NCBI RefSeq assembly: GCF_963678635.1
Contig: NC_087071.1
Location: forward strand, 31,920,141-31,984,140
From: Symsagittifera roscoffensis
Lineage: Eukaryota; Xenacoelomorpha; Acoela; Convolutidae
Length of the DNA stretch: 64,000 bases
Direction of reading: 5' to 3'
Made by a program: the position numbers and the translations under genes
Shown here: piece after piece, positions 41,990 through 53,011 of the stretch
Numbering within the stretch: the stretch's first letter is position 1
Layout of the letters: the number at the start of each line of letters is the position of its first letter
The notes under the pieces: generated by a model
What the model saw: only the letters and a program-made list of their open reading frames with translations
Database searches by the model: none
Told to the model about the DNA's origin: nothing

Positions 41990-42184
41990 CCAGTAGTTTC
42001 ACCTGGAAAGTTCCAGTTCACTCCCGAACTAATAGAAGCTCTGAGGCACCAGTTTGGCAAACGGAGAGCCCAATTAGCCCAGCATCTCAATCCCAATCTG
42101 GTCAATTTAGCATGTGGGGGAGTGCGAGAGAATCCGCCGGATAAACAACGAAATACGAATAGCAAACAGGTTCAAATAGAGAGG
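41990..42184 (+). CDS. Predicted WD40-gene exon 2
   Basis: After TCTGGTAG a phase-0 frame of 65 codons reads PVVSPGKFQFTPELIEALR, then FGKRRAQLAQHL, and ends at AGG before GTGCCA. An earlier donor at 42170 (CAG/GTTCAA) would give 60 codons in the same phase. The segment stands out from the MITE-rich neighbourhood by its amino-acid-like composition. The acceptor has a weak pyrimidine tract, so support comes from frame compatibility with both neighbours. No domain recognised. Confidence 0.5.
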
Positions 42185-42548
42185 GTGCCAAGTTTTTTTC
42201 GTTCATGATTGTGGCTTGTTTAACTTCATTCCAGATTTGTCAAAAAATCAAGGAACAGAAGCTAAACAATTATTAAACATTGTTTTGCCAATATTGTAAA
42301 ATGGGGATGAGTTTCAACTCGGAAGAGGGACAGGGGGCTACCGTATGGCCAGCAGTTGACGGAGGACTCGATTTATGGTTCTAGTATCTCCACTAACCGA
42401 CAGTTTTGATACCATTTAATTCTGTTCACGTGTCATCTACTTTTCATTCATAATATCATTAGCTGCACCGTTAAATGTGTGATCATAGCATCATAGCATG
42501 TAGTGGGAACGGTAGACGAGGAGCTATGCATTGTTTTATAGAATTGTT

Positions 42549-42761
42549 GGCTCTTTTCCAGTTTCCCCCTTTCAAATTCACATTTGAAAAGCTTATTTAA
42601 CCTTATCAAAATGCAATGATTTTGGCGTGGCGAACAAATCGACAACTGTGAACAAATTTGTTCTTCATACATTACAGCGTAACATCACGCATTTAGCCGT
42701 AATAACACGTAAAACAAACATAAAACTCGGTATTTTGAAAGGGGGGAACTGGAAAAGAGCC
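42549..42761. mobile_element. hAT-type MITE, subfamily 1
   Basis: 213 bp. The ends GGCTCTTTTCCAGTTTCCCC and GGGGGAACTGGAAAAGAGCC are inverted. A perfect 8-bp duplication GAATTGTT lies at 42541-42548 and 42762-42769. Confidence 0.92.
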
Positions 42762-42772
42762 GAATTGTTGAG

Positions 42773-42884
42773 CCCACGAGAGCTTTTTACATGGGAGGCT
42801 CTCCTTCGTTATTATAGAAGCACAAACCAAGCCCAGATGTGCAGTAACGAAGGAGAGCGTCCCAGCTTAAAAAATTCTCGTGGG
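42773..42884. repeat. Imperfect 112-bp foldback
   Basis: CCCACGAGAGCTTTTT and GGCTCTCCTTCGTTA on the left pair with TAACGAAGGAGAGC and AAAAAATTCTCGTGGG on the right. It starts 3 bp after the target duplication of the preceding MITE. Possibly another small foldback transposon. Confidence 0.75.
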
Positions 42885-43337
42885 TTGTTATTAGTATTCG
42901 GACTAAATAGGCTGCTTGGGTCTTTTTCCTCTCCCCCCCCCCTCCCCACCTGCAATATTCGTCACTGGTAGTTATTTGAATTGTAGTTTTGAAATTGAAT
43001 TTTCACACAAGCAAGCCAACGACTGCTAGATTGCTATTCTTCCAACCTAATTGAACTCAATTGGGTTCAATTTCTGTGTTTTGTTGTATTGATCTTATTT
43101 CTGCCTCGATTCGGTTCTGAGGTAGATCGGTTTCGGGTAGCTGGTTGATTTACAACATTTCATTTCATACGTAAATTAACCGTAATTATCGGTAATTACA
43201 AGTCAACAAAGAATATCGAACTGACATAAATTTCGGTATTTAAAAGCAGAATTCAATGTCATAAAATACGCAAAATGAAAACATTTAAAAATCAACTTTA
43301 AAACAGCGCCTGAACAACTTGTGAACTTTGAAATGGC

Positions 43338-43551
43338 GGCTCTTTTCCAGTTCCCCCCTTTCAAAATACCGAGTTTTATGTTTGTTATACGTGTTATTAC
43401 GGCTAAATGCGTGGTGTTACGCTGTAAAGTATGAAGAACAAATCTGTTCAGAATTGTCGATTTGTTCACCATGCCAAATTTCATTGCATTATGACCACGT
43501 TAAATAAGCTTTTCAAATTTGAATTTGAAAGGGGGAAACTGGAAAAGAGCC
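43338..43551. mobile_element. hAT-type MITE, subfamily 1 (opposite orientation)
   Basis: The interior is the reverse complement of 42549-42761. A perfect 8-bp duplication GAAATGGC lies at 43330-43337 and 43552-43559. Confidence 0.92.
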
Positions 43552-43988
43552 GAAATGGCGCCTGAACAATTTGTGAACTTTGTTGCAATCATTCAGTTTT
43601 CGTCTTTTTTCACACACTGTTCTTCGTTCACCAGAAAACTCATTAGTTACGTTTTTTTCTCGCTAAGAAGTCTAGCGAGAACAGATCAAATTGCATGCAA
43701 ACCAGCGATGCTTACGATGCCAATACACGAAAAATGTTTCAATTTTTCCAATTATTTCAGAAACAGTTTTAAGCGCGAACAAGTCAAAAATAAGGGGATT
43801 GAGGTATGCAAAATTGAGGTAATTATTGCAAGTTATTCGTTTTCCATTAACGGATAGCGCGATTTTAAATTTAGTAATGCGTTACGTGTCGAAAACCTTT
43901 TGTACTTAGCATAACGTAAGTGGGGGGTTTTTCAAAACCAAAACACTAAATTTCAGTTTTTTGTTGTTGAGTTTTTATTACGTCTTTA

Positions 43989-44203
43989 GGCTCTTTTCCA
44001 GTTTCCCCCCTTTCAAATTCAATTTTGAAAAGCTTATTTAACGTTGTCATAATGCAATGAAATTTGGCGTGGTGAACAAATCGACAATTTTGAACAGATT
44101 TGTTCTTCATACTTTACAGCGTAACATCACGCATTTAGCCGTAATAACACGTAACACATACATAAAACTCGGTATTTTGAAAGGGGGGAACTGGAAAAGA
44201 GCC
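43989..44203. mobile_element. hAT-type MITE, subfamily 1
   Basis: 215 bp, closely like 42549-42761. The flanks CGTCTTTA/CGTCTTTT agree at 7 of 8. Confidence 0.9.
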
Positions 44204-44311
44204 CGTCTTTTTTCTAATTTCATAGACGTTAAAGCGGCAGTCAGAATATTGGGGCTCTTCGCGGCTTCTCGAAGTTGGTTTTTTAATTATCTTATGGGCG
44301 TTTAACAGCTC

Positions 44312-44522
44312 CTTTCCACTCCCCCCTCACCTCTATTTCTATTTTGAAAAACCACTTTAACATTGTCACAATGCAATGAGACTTGGCATGGTGAACAAAC
44401 CAAAAATTGTGAACAGATTTGTTTTCATACATTACATCGTTACTTTACGCGTTTAACCATAATTACACGTATAACAACTATAAAATTGAATATTTGTAAG
44501 ATTGGGGAAGTGGAAAATAGCC
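44312..44522. mobile_element. hAT-type MITE, subfamily 1, worn copy
   Basis: The interior follows subfamily 1 (GCAATGAGACTTGGCATGG, CATTACATCGTTACTTTACG). The ends are decayed (GCTCCTTTCC, GGAAAATAGCC). Confidence 0.7.
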
Positions 44523-44579
44523 TTTTAAACTATTCCTAACAATTTAATGGCATTACCCCTCATGTGGGTCCTAGCCAAA

Positions 44580-44791
44580 AGCTCTTTTTCCTCCCCCCCC
44601 CCCCCCCCACCTGCAAAATTTTATATTTGAAGTTACTGTTCGCTTCTTCCGATGTTCATGAAAATTGACATGAAGACTAATTAGGCCATGACAAACATAT
44701 TTGGTCTTCATAATTAACCTTGTAAAACCACTCGTTAGAGTATAAAATTCATGTTTGAGTGAGGTGGGGGGGGGGGAGAGGAAAAAGAACC
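44580..44791. mobile_element. hAT-type MITE, subfamily 3
   Basis: The ends AGCTCTTTTTCC and GGAAAAAGAACC are inverted. A perfect 8-bp duplication TAGCCAAA lies at 44572-44579 and 44792-44799. It includes C and G runs. Confidence 0.85.
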
Positions 44792-44868
44792 TAGCCAAAT
44801 AATCTTCAGCTGGTAAAAAATTATCGATATCAGCTAGAAAAGTTTTAATTCCATTTTTTTTTGTGTAG

Positions 44869-45005
44869 AATGCGGAATCTTTCCGGGACCCTCTGAAGGG
44901 ACGCCAGTCGAGTGCTTCCATAAAATTGCCAGATGCGATCTCAGCTCAGACGAACAGTAAATTGGAAGCCAGTGGCGTCCTCACGCTACTGCAGACATTC
45001 GACGT
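44869..45005 (+). CDS. WD40-gene exon 3
   Basis: 137 bp between a T-rich acceptor (TTTTTTTTTGTGTAG) and the consensus donor GTAAGT. The frame NAESFRDPLKGRQSSASIK then LTLLQTFD leaves two bases (GT) that are completed by A of the next exon to Val. The segment is a linker leading into the first propeller strand. It lies 70 bp right of a MITE end. Confidence 0.7.
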
Positions 45006-47362
45006 GTAAGTTACTGTCTCAAGGTGCAAATAACAAAAGTCCATTTTAAATGACTTTTGATTCTCCAAGCTACAATAAAACGTGTAAGCGTGAACAAGTC
45101 AATAAATTTTTGAAAAACTGGAGAGCCAAGTTACTTTTACTCGACTGTTGTCGATTTCATATTGCTCTTCTACCACCTGCGATTTTTTTGTTTAAAAATT
45201 GTGCTCATTTTGTTTATTACACATTTCAAACCAATAATGATCTGCATATGAACCTTTTAAGTATGGTACGTACAATTAATCTAAATTTCAGGAGTGGGCA
45301 GTAGAAGATTCATTTTTAGTTCAAAAAGTGAAGACTTTGATAGAGGTCGTGATGATTTTTTTTCTAATTTGATTTTTCGCCGTTTAACTATTGATTTCTT
45401 TTTAAATTCAGAAGAATGATAAATTCAAGATATTTTTTTATTTGCTGTGCGTGTGGTCCTGATACGACGGATTTATTCTGCTTTTCTTGTTAAGAGTCGA
45501 TGAACATAGATCAGACTCTTTATAGGTCACGATGATTTTTTTCTTCAGGAAAAGACTGAAAATTTGTTCAGGCTCAAATTTTTTTGTTTTTTCGCGGTTT
45601 GGCTTTTGATTTTTTAAGTTCAATTCATTTCCTTACTTAAAAGGAAACCAAACTCCACAATCGAAGTATAACGGTCACGAAAAACGTAAGTGACTCCTAC
45701 TTTTGAAAATGGAATTTAATTATCAGATTTCCCAGCGAAATAAAAAAAAATTCATATTGATCCAGTTTTCTCAAATTGGGTTAATTTTATCAAAACATGT
45801 CAATCAAAACATTTTTTTTTAAAAGATCATAGGAATTCAAGGCCATTTTTCTGGGAAATTCGAAAGATGAAAAAATAATCAGCGTGTTTTTGTTAACTTG
45901 CATTCAGTGACTCGTTTACTTGCGTTGGCAATTTTCGATAGTTTATTTGAATTTTTGGACTTTTTTTGTCGAAATATGTCTGCGATAACTTTGAGTTATA
46001 TCATTCAATGTAAAACATTTTTTGACTGTCTCGCGGTTTGACTTTTGAATTTTTATTAAGTTCAGTTCATTTCCTTTGTTAAAAGGAAGGCAATCTCCAC
46101 TATCGAGGTAAAGCTTAAAGGTCACAAAAAACGTGATCGATTTCTAGATCGAAAGTGGAATTTAATTTTCAGATTTCCAGCGAAATAAAAAATTAATATT
46201 CAGTTTCCTCAAATTGGGTTAATTCTATGAAAAAATTTCAATCATAAATTGTTCAAGAAATTTAATAAGGTTTAGTGGCCATCTACTTTTTTCTTTGAAG
46301 TTCGAAGGTTTCATTGACTTTGAAATTCGATTTAAAAAGGCACTTTTTTCTGTTTATATGCGTTTGTTGACTCTTTTCCAACTGTCTGTTGGCTATATTC
46401 TTTGGATGAACTGTTTAAATTGAGAATTCAGTTCGACAGCTAAAATGAAATAGGTGGAATATATTGATGGTGCATATAGCGTCGAAAAGGTATAAATTTG
46501 ATGCATTTCAATATGATCATTATTTAACTGTTCTTTTGGATTTTCAACTACGGTGTTTTTGGCGTTTTCCAAATATTGTGAAGTTCGAAAGTTTGTGAGC
46601 TGCGCTATACTGTGACCTGCGCTATACTGTGACCTGCGCAAATACTTTGACCTGAGCTATTCAATTAAGGAACATCACGTTCCTGACAGTAGGCAAACTC
46701 ACTGAATTTTTTTTCGGTTTTCGTGAGTTCATGGACACTTATTTATCCAGCTCCTGTTGGTTGTGTTTAAGAGTCTATTAACGTAGTTTAGACTCTTTTA
46801 TAGGTTGTAATGATTTTTCTTTCTTTTTTAGGAAAAGTTTCAAATTGCTCTAATAAACACAGAAGTGCATTCTTACATATTAATGTATCTTTGAATGCCC
46901 TAAGGTATATGTGCTCTTTTTGAGTTCAATTCAAGTTCCTTTGCTAATAGGTTGGCAAAATTCGCTCTCAAATTAAGAAAGAGGATATGGCGCAAAAACA
47001 TGACCAATTTCTAGTTTCGAACTGGATTTCAGTTTTTAGATTTCGCAATGAGATGAAAAAAGATCCTTTTTCTGAATTTGGTATAATTTTACCAAAAAGT
47101 GTCAATCATTAAATCTTCTTGAAATTCAAATAGCTTTAAGGGCATACAATTTTCCTTGAAGTTCGAAAGATGAAGTTTATCAAAAAAGAAGTCGTTAGTT
47201 TTTTTGCTGTTCGCTTGCAATCATTAACAGTTTTCCAACTGTCTGTTGGCTATGTTTATAATTAATTAACCTTGTACGATATAGTCATAAATCGAAAAAT
47301 TTGACTGCTAGATATAATTATGCGAAATCATAAACTCTACCATGAAAATTGTGTTCGTTTAG
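45006..47362 (+). other. Intron 3 with dispersed ~450-bp repeat family
   Basis: About 45490-45990, 46010-46400 and 46740-47230 are three diverged copies of one repeat. Marks are GAGTCTATTAACGTAGTTTAGACTC, AAGGTCACGAAAAACGTGA and CAAATTGGGTTAATTTTATC. Further copies lie at 48150-48320, 48790-48990, 51640-52120 and 61470-61760. A short tandem repeat TGACCTGCGCTATACTG lies at 46613-46665. No coding region. Confidence 0.65.
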
Positions 47363-47486
47363 ACATGATATCTACGAGCGACTTCACAGACCAAAGAGAT
47401 CGGAGACTTCTCTGTCAATTATGAGTTGTGATTTCTCTCCGAACAAGGAGTACCTGGCACTGGGACTGTCTACAGGAGAGATAGAG
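47363..47486 (+). CDS. WD40-gene exon 4
   Basis: 124 bp, acceptor TTCGTTTAG, donor GTAAGC. The frame HDIYERLHRPKRSETSLS then IMSCDFSPNKEYLALG and LSTGEIE is a textbook WD40 strand pair (CDFSPNKEYLALG), turning into the next strand at the exon end. Ends in phase 0. Confidence 0.85.
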
Positions 47487-47929
47487 GTAAGCATCGCTAT
47501 TTAAGTATCTGGTTGAAATCACCGTCAAAAATTGTCCATACTTGTATCGTCTCTTTACACTTGCAAAGCTAGTGTGTTAGTACGAACCTCCTTTTTTTTC
47601 CAAGTATTGGTGCGGCTTTTTTATGGTGGGGCACCTTTTCAGCTTTTTATTAGCATGTGTTTTGACATTCGAATAGAAATAAATTAACACAGTTGATGCA
47701 TTTTTAGTTCATCAAATGAATCGAAAAAAGCTATATGTTTCAAACAACATCACAGTCATAAACACTCGATTTCAGAAATTTTCTAACCCAATATATCTCG
47801 CAATTTTTGAAATGCATATTTTATAGATACTGTGGATTTATGCTTTGTGATTTGTTGTGTGCAAAGTTAGTTTTTTTTCAAAACGTATTTGCAAAATTGA
47901 GTCTATTTGCCTTTAGTGCTGAATCGCAT

Positions 47930-49040
47930 TGGTAATTTGTTGGCATATGTAGCTGCTTTATTCGTGACTAGTGTTCGTCGGGTGTTGAGCTTGAGTACCT
48001 GAAGGGATAGTGCGTGAGACTCAAAATCTGTTGGTTGCAGATTCCAATCCTACAGGTAGCCGAGTTTTTGCTAATTGGAAGCTTTGTTCGTGTTCTCGCA
48101 AGTGTTTAGCTTCGCCTCTGTGTCTAAAATTTTCCGCCACTAAATGTTTTCGAACGTGGAATTTAATTATCAGATTTCCCAGCGAAAAGAAACTATCTAT
48201 TGATCCAGTTTTCACAAATGGGGTCAATTTTATCATAAAAGCTTGAAGTTTTCTAAAAAAAACACGTCATTGTTTTTTTTGTTTCCTTGCGTTAATTACT
48301 TTGTTTTTACTCAGATGGCTAGGTTTGTTCAAATTGAATTTGTTTTAGCTTATACAAATGTGCGATCCGATAGCCTGCTGAGACTTTTTTGAATAACTTA
48401 TACATAATGTGGCTTTTTGCTTTGCGATTTGTTACATGCAAATTTAGTGTGCATGCCTTCAGTTTAATTAGTTCCCAATTTTTTAATTACTGTGTCTATT
48501 TGTAATTATTGCTGAATCGCATTGGCAATTTGTTAGCATATTAGCCGCTTTATTTGTGACTAGTGTTCCTCTGGTATTAAGCTTGAGTGGCTGAGGGGAT
48601 AGTGCGTGAGACTCAAAATCTCTTGATCGCTGATTCGAATCCTACACGTAGCCGAGTTTTTGCTAATTCGAGACATTTTGCTACTTTTTCTTTTTTAACT
48701 CGATAGAGCTGCTTTCGTGTTCTCGCAAGTGTTTGCGAAGCACAGCTTCGCCTCTGTTTCTAACATTTTCGGCCACTAAATGGTTTCGAACGTGGAGTTT
48801 TTTAATTATCAGATTTCCTAACGAAAAAAAAATTACCTATTGATCCAGTTTCCACAAATTGGGTCAATTTTATCATAAAAGCCTTTAGTTTTTCATAAAA
48901 CAATTCAGTGGTTTTGTCTGTTTCCTTGCATTTATTACTCTGTTGTAAAACAGTTGGCTATGTTTGTTCAAATTGAAATTGTTTTAGCTTATACAAATGT
49001 GCAATCTGATAGCCTGCTGAGACTTTTTTGAGTAGAATTT
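47930..49040 (+). repeat. Tandem duplication of ~590 bp with tRNA-Leu-like SINE heads
   Basis: 47930-48375 and 48520-49035 align along their length (CGCATTGGTAATTTGTTGG, TGCGTGAGACTCAAAATC, GCTTCGCCTCTGT, TAGCCTGCTGAGACTTTTTTG). Each contains a tRNA-like head (47988-48062, 48585-48655). Single related copies are at 61070-61330 and 62290-62490. Confidence 0.8.
48585..48655 (+). repeat. tRNA-Leu(CAA)-like SINE head
   Basis: GTGGCTGAGGGGATAGTGCG resembles a class II tRNA D-arm, CTCAAAA a loop with anticodon CAA, and GATTCGAATCC a box B. There is no closed acceptor stem and there are several diverged copies, so this is a SINE promoter and not a functional tRNA. Confidence 0.65.
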
Positions 49041-49904
49041 TCGAACTACTTTTCTATAATAATCATATTAAAATTGTTCCAAGTTGTGCAATAATCGAAA
49101 AATAAAGAAAAATTATCGTTGAAAGAGCACCAAATTGAGCAAGCACAAAAGGTTATTCAAGTTGTGGAAGCGCCGCTGAGATTCATCTATAAAGAATTTT
49201 TTTTAAACAAATAGAAATTGTGATCTCTTATACTTAAATTCTATTTTATCTTGTTTATGTTTTTAAGGGATATTTTGATCTTGTTAAGTTTTTAAGAAAA
49301 TGCTATTGCATCTTCTTAAGTTTTTAAGAAGAATTTTTTTGTTTGAATTGTTTCATTTCAATCAATACAATTTGTTTCGGGTGTGTGTTTTATGATCCAA
49401 TGATTTTGTATTTAAACATTGCAATGCTTTTTCTACCAAGATAATTTTCCGAAGTAGTCGCAATTAATCAAATAAGTATCTCTTTTTCATATTAAAACTA
49501 TTTAGAGAATTGTGCGGTGTCCGTTTTCGCGCAGAGATTACTTTTTGTCATTTGCTGTTATTTTTTTTGGATGATGGTGATTTTATTTTTCTAGTGGTAT
49601 CAAGTCTTGTTCTTCGTATGTCTAATTCTAAGATTTGTCTCATGCTTGATTTGGAATGAAATTGTTCGGTTTGTCATTTGCATGTTCTCGTCTTATTACT
49701 ACAGAGAGTAATTTCAATAGCTCGTATACGTAAAATTTAATGATTGAACAAATGAACTGAGTTGTTTTTATTAACAGTCTGTGAACGTAGGTGGCGATGT
49801 TTTTTTTTCATCAAAAGTCTGAAAATTTGTTCCGGCTTTTGTTTATTTTTTTTGGTCGACATTGATTTCTGTTTAACTTCATTTCGTTTCCTATTGTATC
49901 TTTA
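49041..49904 (+). other. Intron 4 spacer
   Basis: AT-rich, with short TTTTTAAGAA repeats near 49255-49340. No gene or element end seen. Confidence 0.35.
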
Positions 49905-51520
49905 TTCTCTCAGCCCGTAAAGAAGACTTTTTTGAACCAGAGTGTGATGATGATCCACAATATCGACGGCTTCAGATAGATCTAAGAGCGTGCTGTGTGC
50001 CAGTTTATCAGTATTTTGCTTTCAATAATACCTAAAATTTTAACAAAAGCATCAATTATAGAACGTTGTTAGGAAATCCAAACTGTTTATTGCAAATTAC
50101 CTCGAAGTTTTTTCAAATTTTTCTGATAACAGGAATTGAAGAAATTGGTCTATCATTTAATGGAAATGAAATGGTTTTCGCACTTCTTAGTCAAATGTAT
50201 TAAACGGCTTCGCTGATACGCTGGTTTAAAATAAGCAGTTGTAATAGGGTTAATTATTTTGATCAGGTAGTTTAGCAGACACTGTCATTTTTAGAGTTTT
50301 TGTGGGGCAATTGCTTCATAGTGTCATGAACTTCCTGTCCCTTAATTTGTGCCCCGAAGAAAGATGTTTTTGTTATACTTTCAGTAAAATCACTTTTCTT
50401 TTGAAATTCACAATTTTGGACCGATTGTGACAACAATTGTTCCTTTCTTATTCTCGCCTGTAACTGTTTTGCTTTTATTCTCGCCTTTAATATATTTCGC
50501 ATAATTAAAAAAAACTTTCTTGGGTTGTCCAGTTGCCTCAAATAATCAGCCGTTTAAAAAATCATTTCATTTTCTAAAACCATTTTTTTTGGTTTTGACA
50601 GTTTGCTGTTTCAGTTTTTGCGTTACCTCTAACGTACCCTCATTTTGATTTTATTCGATCTTCAGCTTTTTGATTTTCTTTTTTTTGAACTTTTTATCCA
50701 GAGTGTTTTGTACTTGCTGCTGCGGAAACTCACTTTTTATACAAATTTTACTACCTTAAAATTCAAAATCGGCTAGTTTTTTTTATGAACCATTTGAATT
50801 TAATTTTGAATTCTTGATATTGCAGTTTTCCATAACTTTTGTTAAATTCTGCCTTTTCACGATTTTCCAAAAGGCTATTTTTGAAGTCAACTTCAACACC
50901 ATAATGATCAGTGATTACGTGTTCATTAATCTCAAGGTTGCTCGGAAAATTCGCAAATGCCAAATCTAGGATTTTTTGAGTGTTATATGTAACTTGTGTT
51001 CTTTAGCGCGTTCTGATATAAAATTAAAATCAAGTAATTCCAATTTTTCAATGAGTTCCGCGCTGTCTTGTTTCGCAACTGAAACATCTATATTAAAATC
51101 GCCACTATTTATTTGTTTGTCTTAAGCGTCAGTTTTTAGTTCAGCCATATGGTTCAATAAATCTTCAAGAAAATTGTCCTTGTTTGCACCGGGTAACTTG
51201 TGCACCGCAGTCAAACATTGTTTGTTGCAGATCGTCGAGACAGCATGAAATTGAATTCTCTTTGAGTCTGTACATTTCATAAATTTAAAAAGATTTTGTT
51301 CCCTGGAAAGAATTGCTATCCCTCCACCCCTACCTTCGATTCTGTTACATGTAGCAATGTGTTTAAAATCTTTTTTGGCAAAACATCTAAACATCTTAAG
51401 ATAAGATATTCCTTAGCCAAGTTTCCATTAGAACAACAAAAAAAGGCTTCAATTTTAGTTACTGAAGCACTACATCCAGTTCATTCTTATTCGCTCCAAT
51501 TAGCGTATATTTTGTAGAAA
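49905..51520 (-). pseudogene. CR1/L2-like LINE: endonuclease plus start of RT
   Basis: Minus-strand order: RIEGRGGGIAILSREQN (51.35 kb), SGDFNIDVSVAKQDSAEL (51.1 kb), NLEINEHVITDHYGVEVDF (50.9 kb) are endonuclease motifs with the GDFN and SDH-type (here TDHY) boxes. A lysine-rich linker follows (50541-50272). RT motif A LDLSEAVDIVDH lies near 49.96 kb. The C-terminal half is missing and the frames are interrupted, so it is a dead copy. Tail and target duplication were not found. Confidence 0.75.
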
Positions 51521-52394
51521 AAGATTGTAGTATTTTGGATTTAAAGTTGATGTAAATCCTTATTCATATTTTCAGTGGCTCTTAGTTATAAGTATACAAG
51601 TCTTGTCGCTAATTTTTAATATGATTTCTTTTTGGTTTCCGTGAGTTCATAGCCATTTTTTTGTCCAGCTTCAGTTGGCTGCGTTAAAGAGTTGATGAAT
51701 TTAGTTAAAACTCTTATATAGGTCTTGATGATTTTTTTTGTTTTTCCAGGCAAATGTTAAATTTTGTTCAAATTAGTTTTTTTGGATTTCTTAAGTTCTG
51801 TTTATTTCCTTTGTTAAAAGGAAAGCAATTTCCTCTATCCAACAGCCAAACTTTTTAAGGTCACGAAAAACGTGATTGGCTTCTAGTTCGAATTGGGATG
51901 GATTTTTATCAGGTTTTAGAGCGAAATAAAGATTATCCTTTTGGCCCCTTTTTTTCAAACTGGGCTAATTTAACAAAAAAGTGTATCATAAATTATTCAA
52001 GGCCATCTATTTTTCTCTTCGAAGTTCGATTTTTTCAAAAAAAAAATTATGTCAGTGTTTTCTGTTTTTTCTGGCGTTTGACATTTTTCAGCTGTCTCTT
52101 AGCTGTGTTTTTAATAACTCTATTGGCCCATTTAAGTTTTTGTTTAAAAAATTTGAAGAAAGGATGGAGTATTTGTGCTCGTTGTTGTTTTTTCAGACAT
52201 TTTTTTTTATTTGACCAATTTTAACGAGATTTTTTATCACTTTAAAGTAATTAACGCCCTTAGCTCAGAAATATTTCACTTATCATAAATTTTTGTGAAG
52301 TCACGTAGCTTTGATAATGGCAATTTGGGATAAATAATGCACGATATCTTCGTGCAATTAACGCGTAATAGGTGATTTAATCGGGCTCATAAAT
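51521..52394 (+). other. Intron 4 spacer with one dispersed-repeat copy
   Basis: 51640-52120 is a copy of the ~450-bp repeat seen in intron 3. The last bases, CTCATAAAT (52386-52394), are the left target duplication of the MULE. Confidence 0.55.
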
Positions 52395-52520
52395 GGTTAC
52401 ATGTCATTTTGCCCCAAGTCAACTTGTCCCAGCCCAACTTGTCCGATTCCAACTTGCCCCAGAGGACAGCTTGTCCAATGGCATCTTGTCCCATATAAAA
52501 AAAAATGAAACTTGCCCCAG
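52395..52520 (+). repeat. Left terminal inverted repeat made of short sub-repeats
   Basis: It contains about six variants of a 12-20-bp unit with core AACTTGTCC/AACTTGCCCC (CAAGTCAACTTGTCC, GCCCAACTTGTCCG, CCAACTTGCCCCAG, GACAGCTTGTCC, GGCATCTTGTCCC). Confidence 0.8.
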
Positions 52521-53011
52521 ATTCTTTGATATCCTCGTAGAACATAATGTCCGCATAAAGATGAAAGATGTTTTTGTGAACAATTAAGCTTGAAACAAAA
52601 TGCGGAATCATTTAAACATGCGCTGAATCAAAATGAGTTCAAAGCATGCATGCAAAAAATGAAAGCGGCAAAATTTCAATAGAATTTTCATGTCGAGTTA
52701 AATATTTCAAAAGATTGATTGCTGATTTCGTAAGCTTCAATAGCATAGTTAATAGTGCACAACACTCTTAATCAAGAAGTCAAGAGTTCAAAACTTGAAG
52801 AAGTCAAAAAGTTTTAGTTTGAAATTGTTGAAATGGAAAACCGCAGGTACTGCCTCGCCCCTTAAACCCCCCTATACTGGGTAACCCAGAATAGGGGGCG
52901 GGGTGAGGGAAAGAGCAAAATTATTGCAGTATTGGCCTTTATCATCTCTCAAAATTTGGACCCTGTACGATGGCTATAAGTTAAAAAAAGTGGTGATTTT
53001 TTAAAAATCAA

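Noticed and set aside
42773-42884. Foldback as the end of the preceding MITE
   Set aside because: The MITE is closed by its own 8-bp duplication at 42762-42769, so the foldback is separate.
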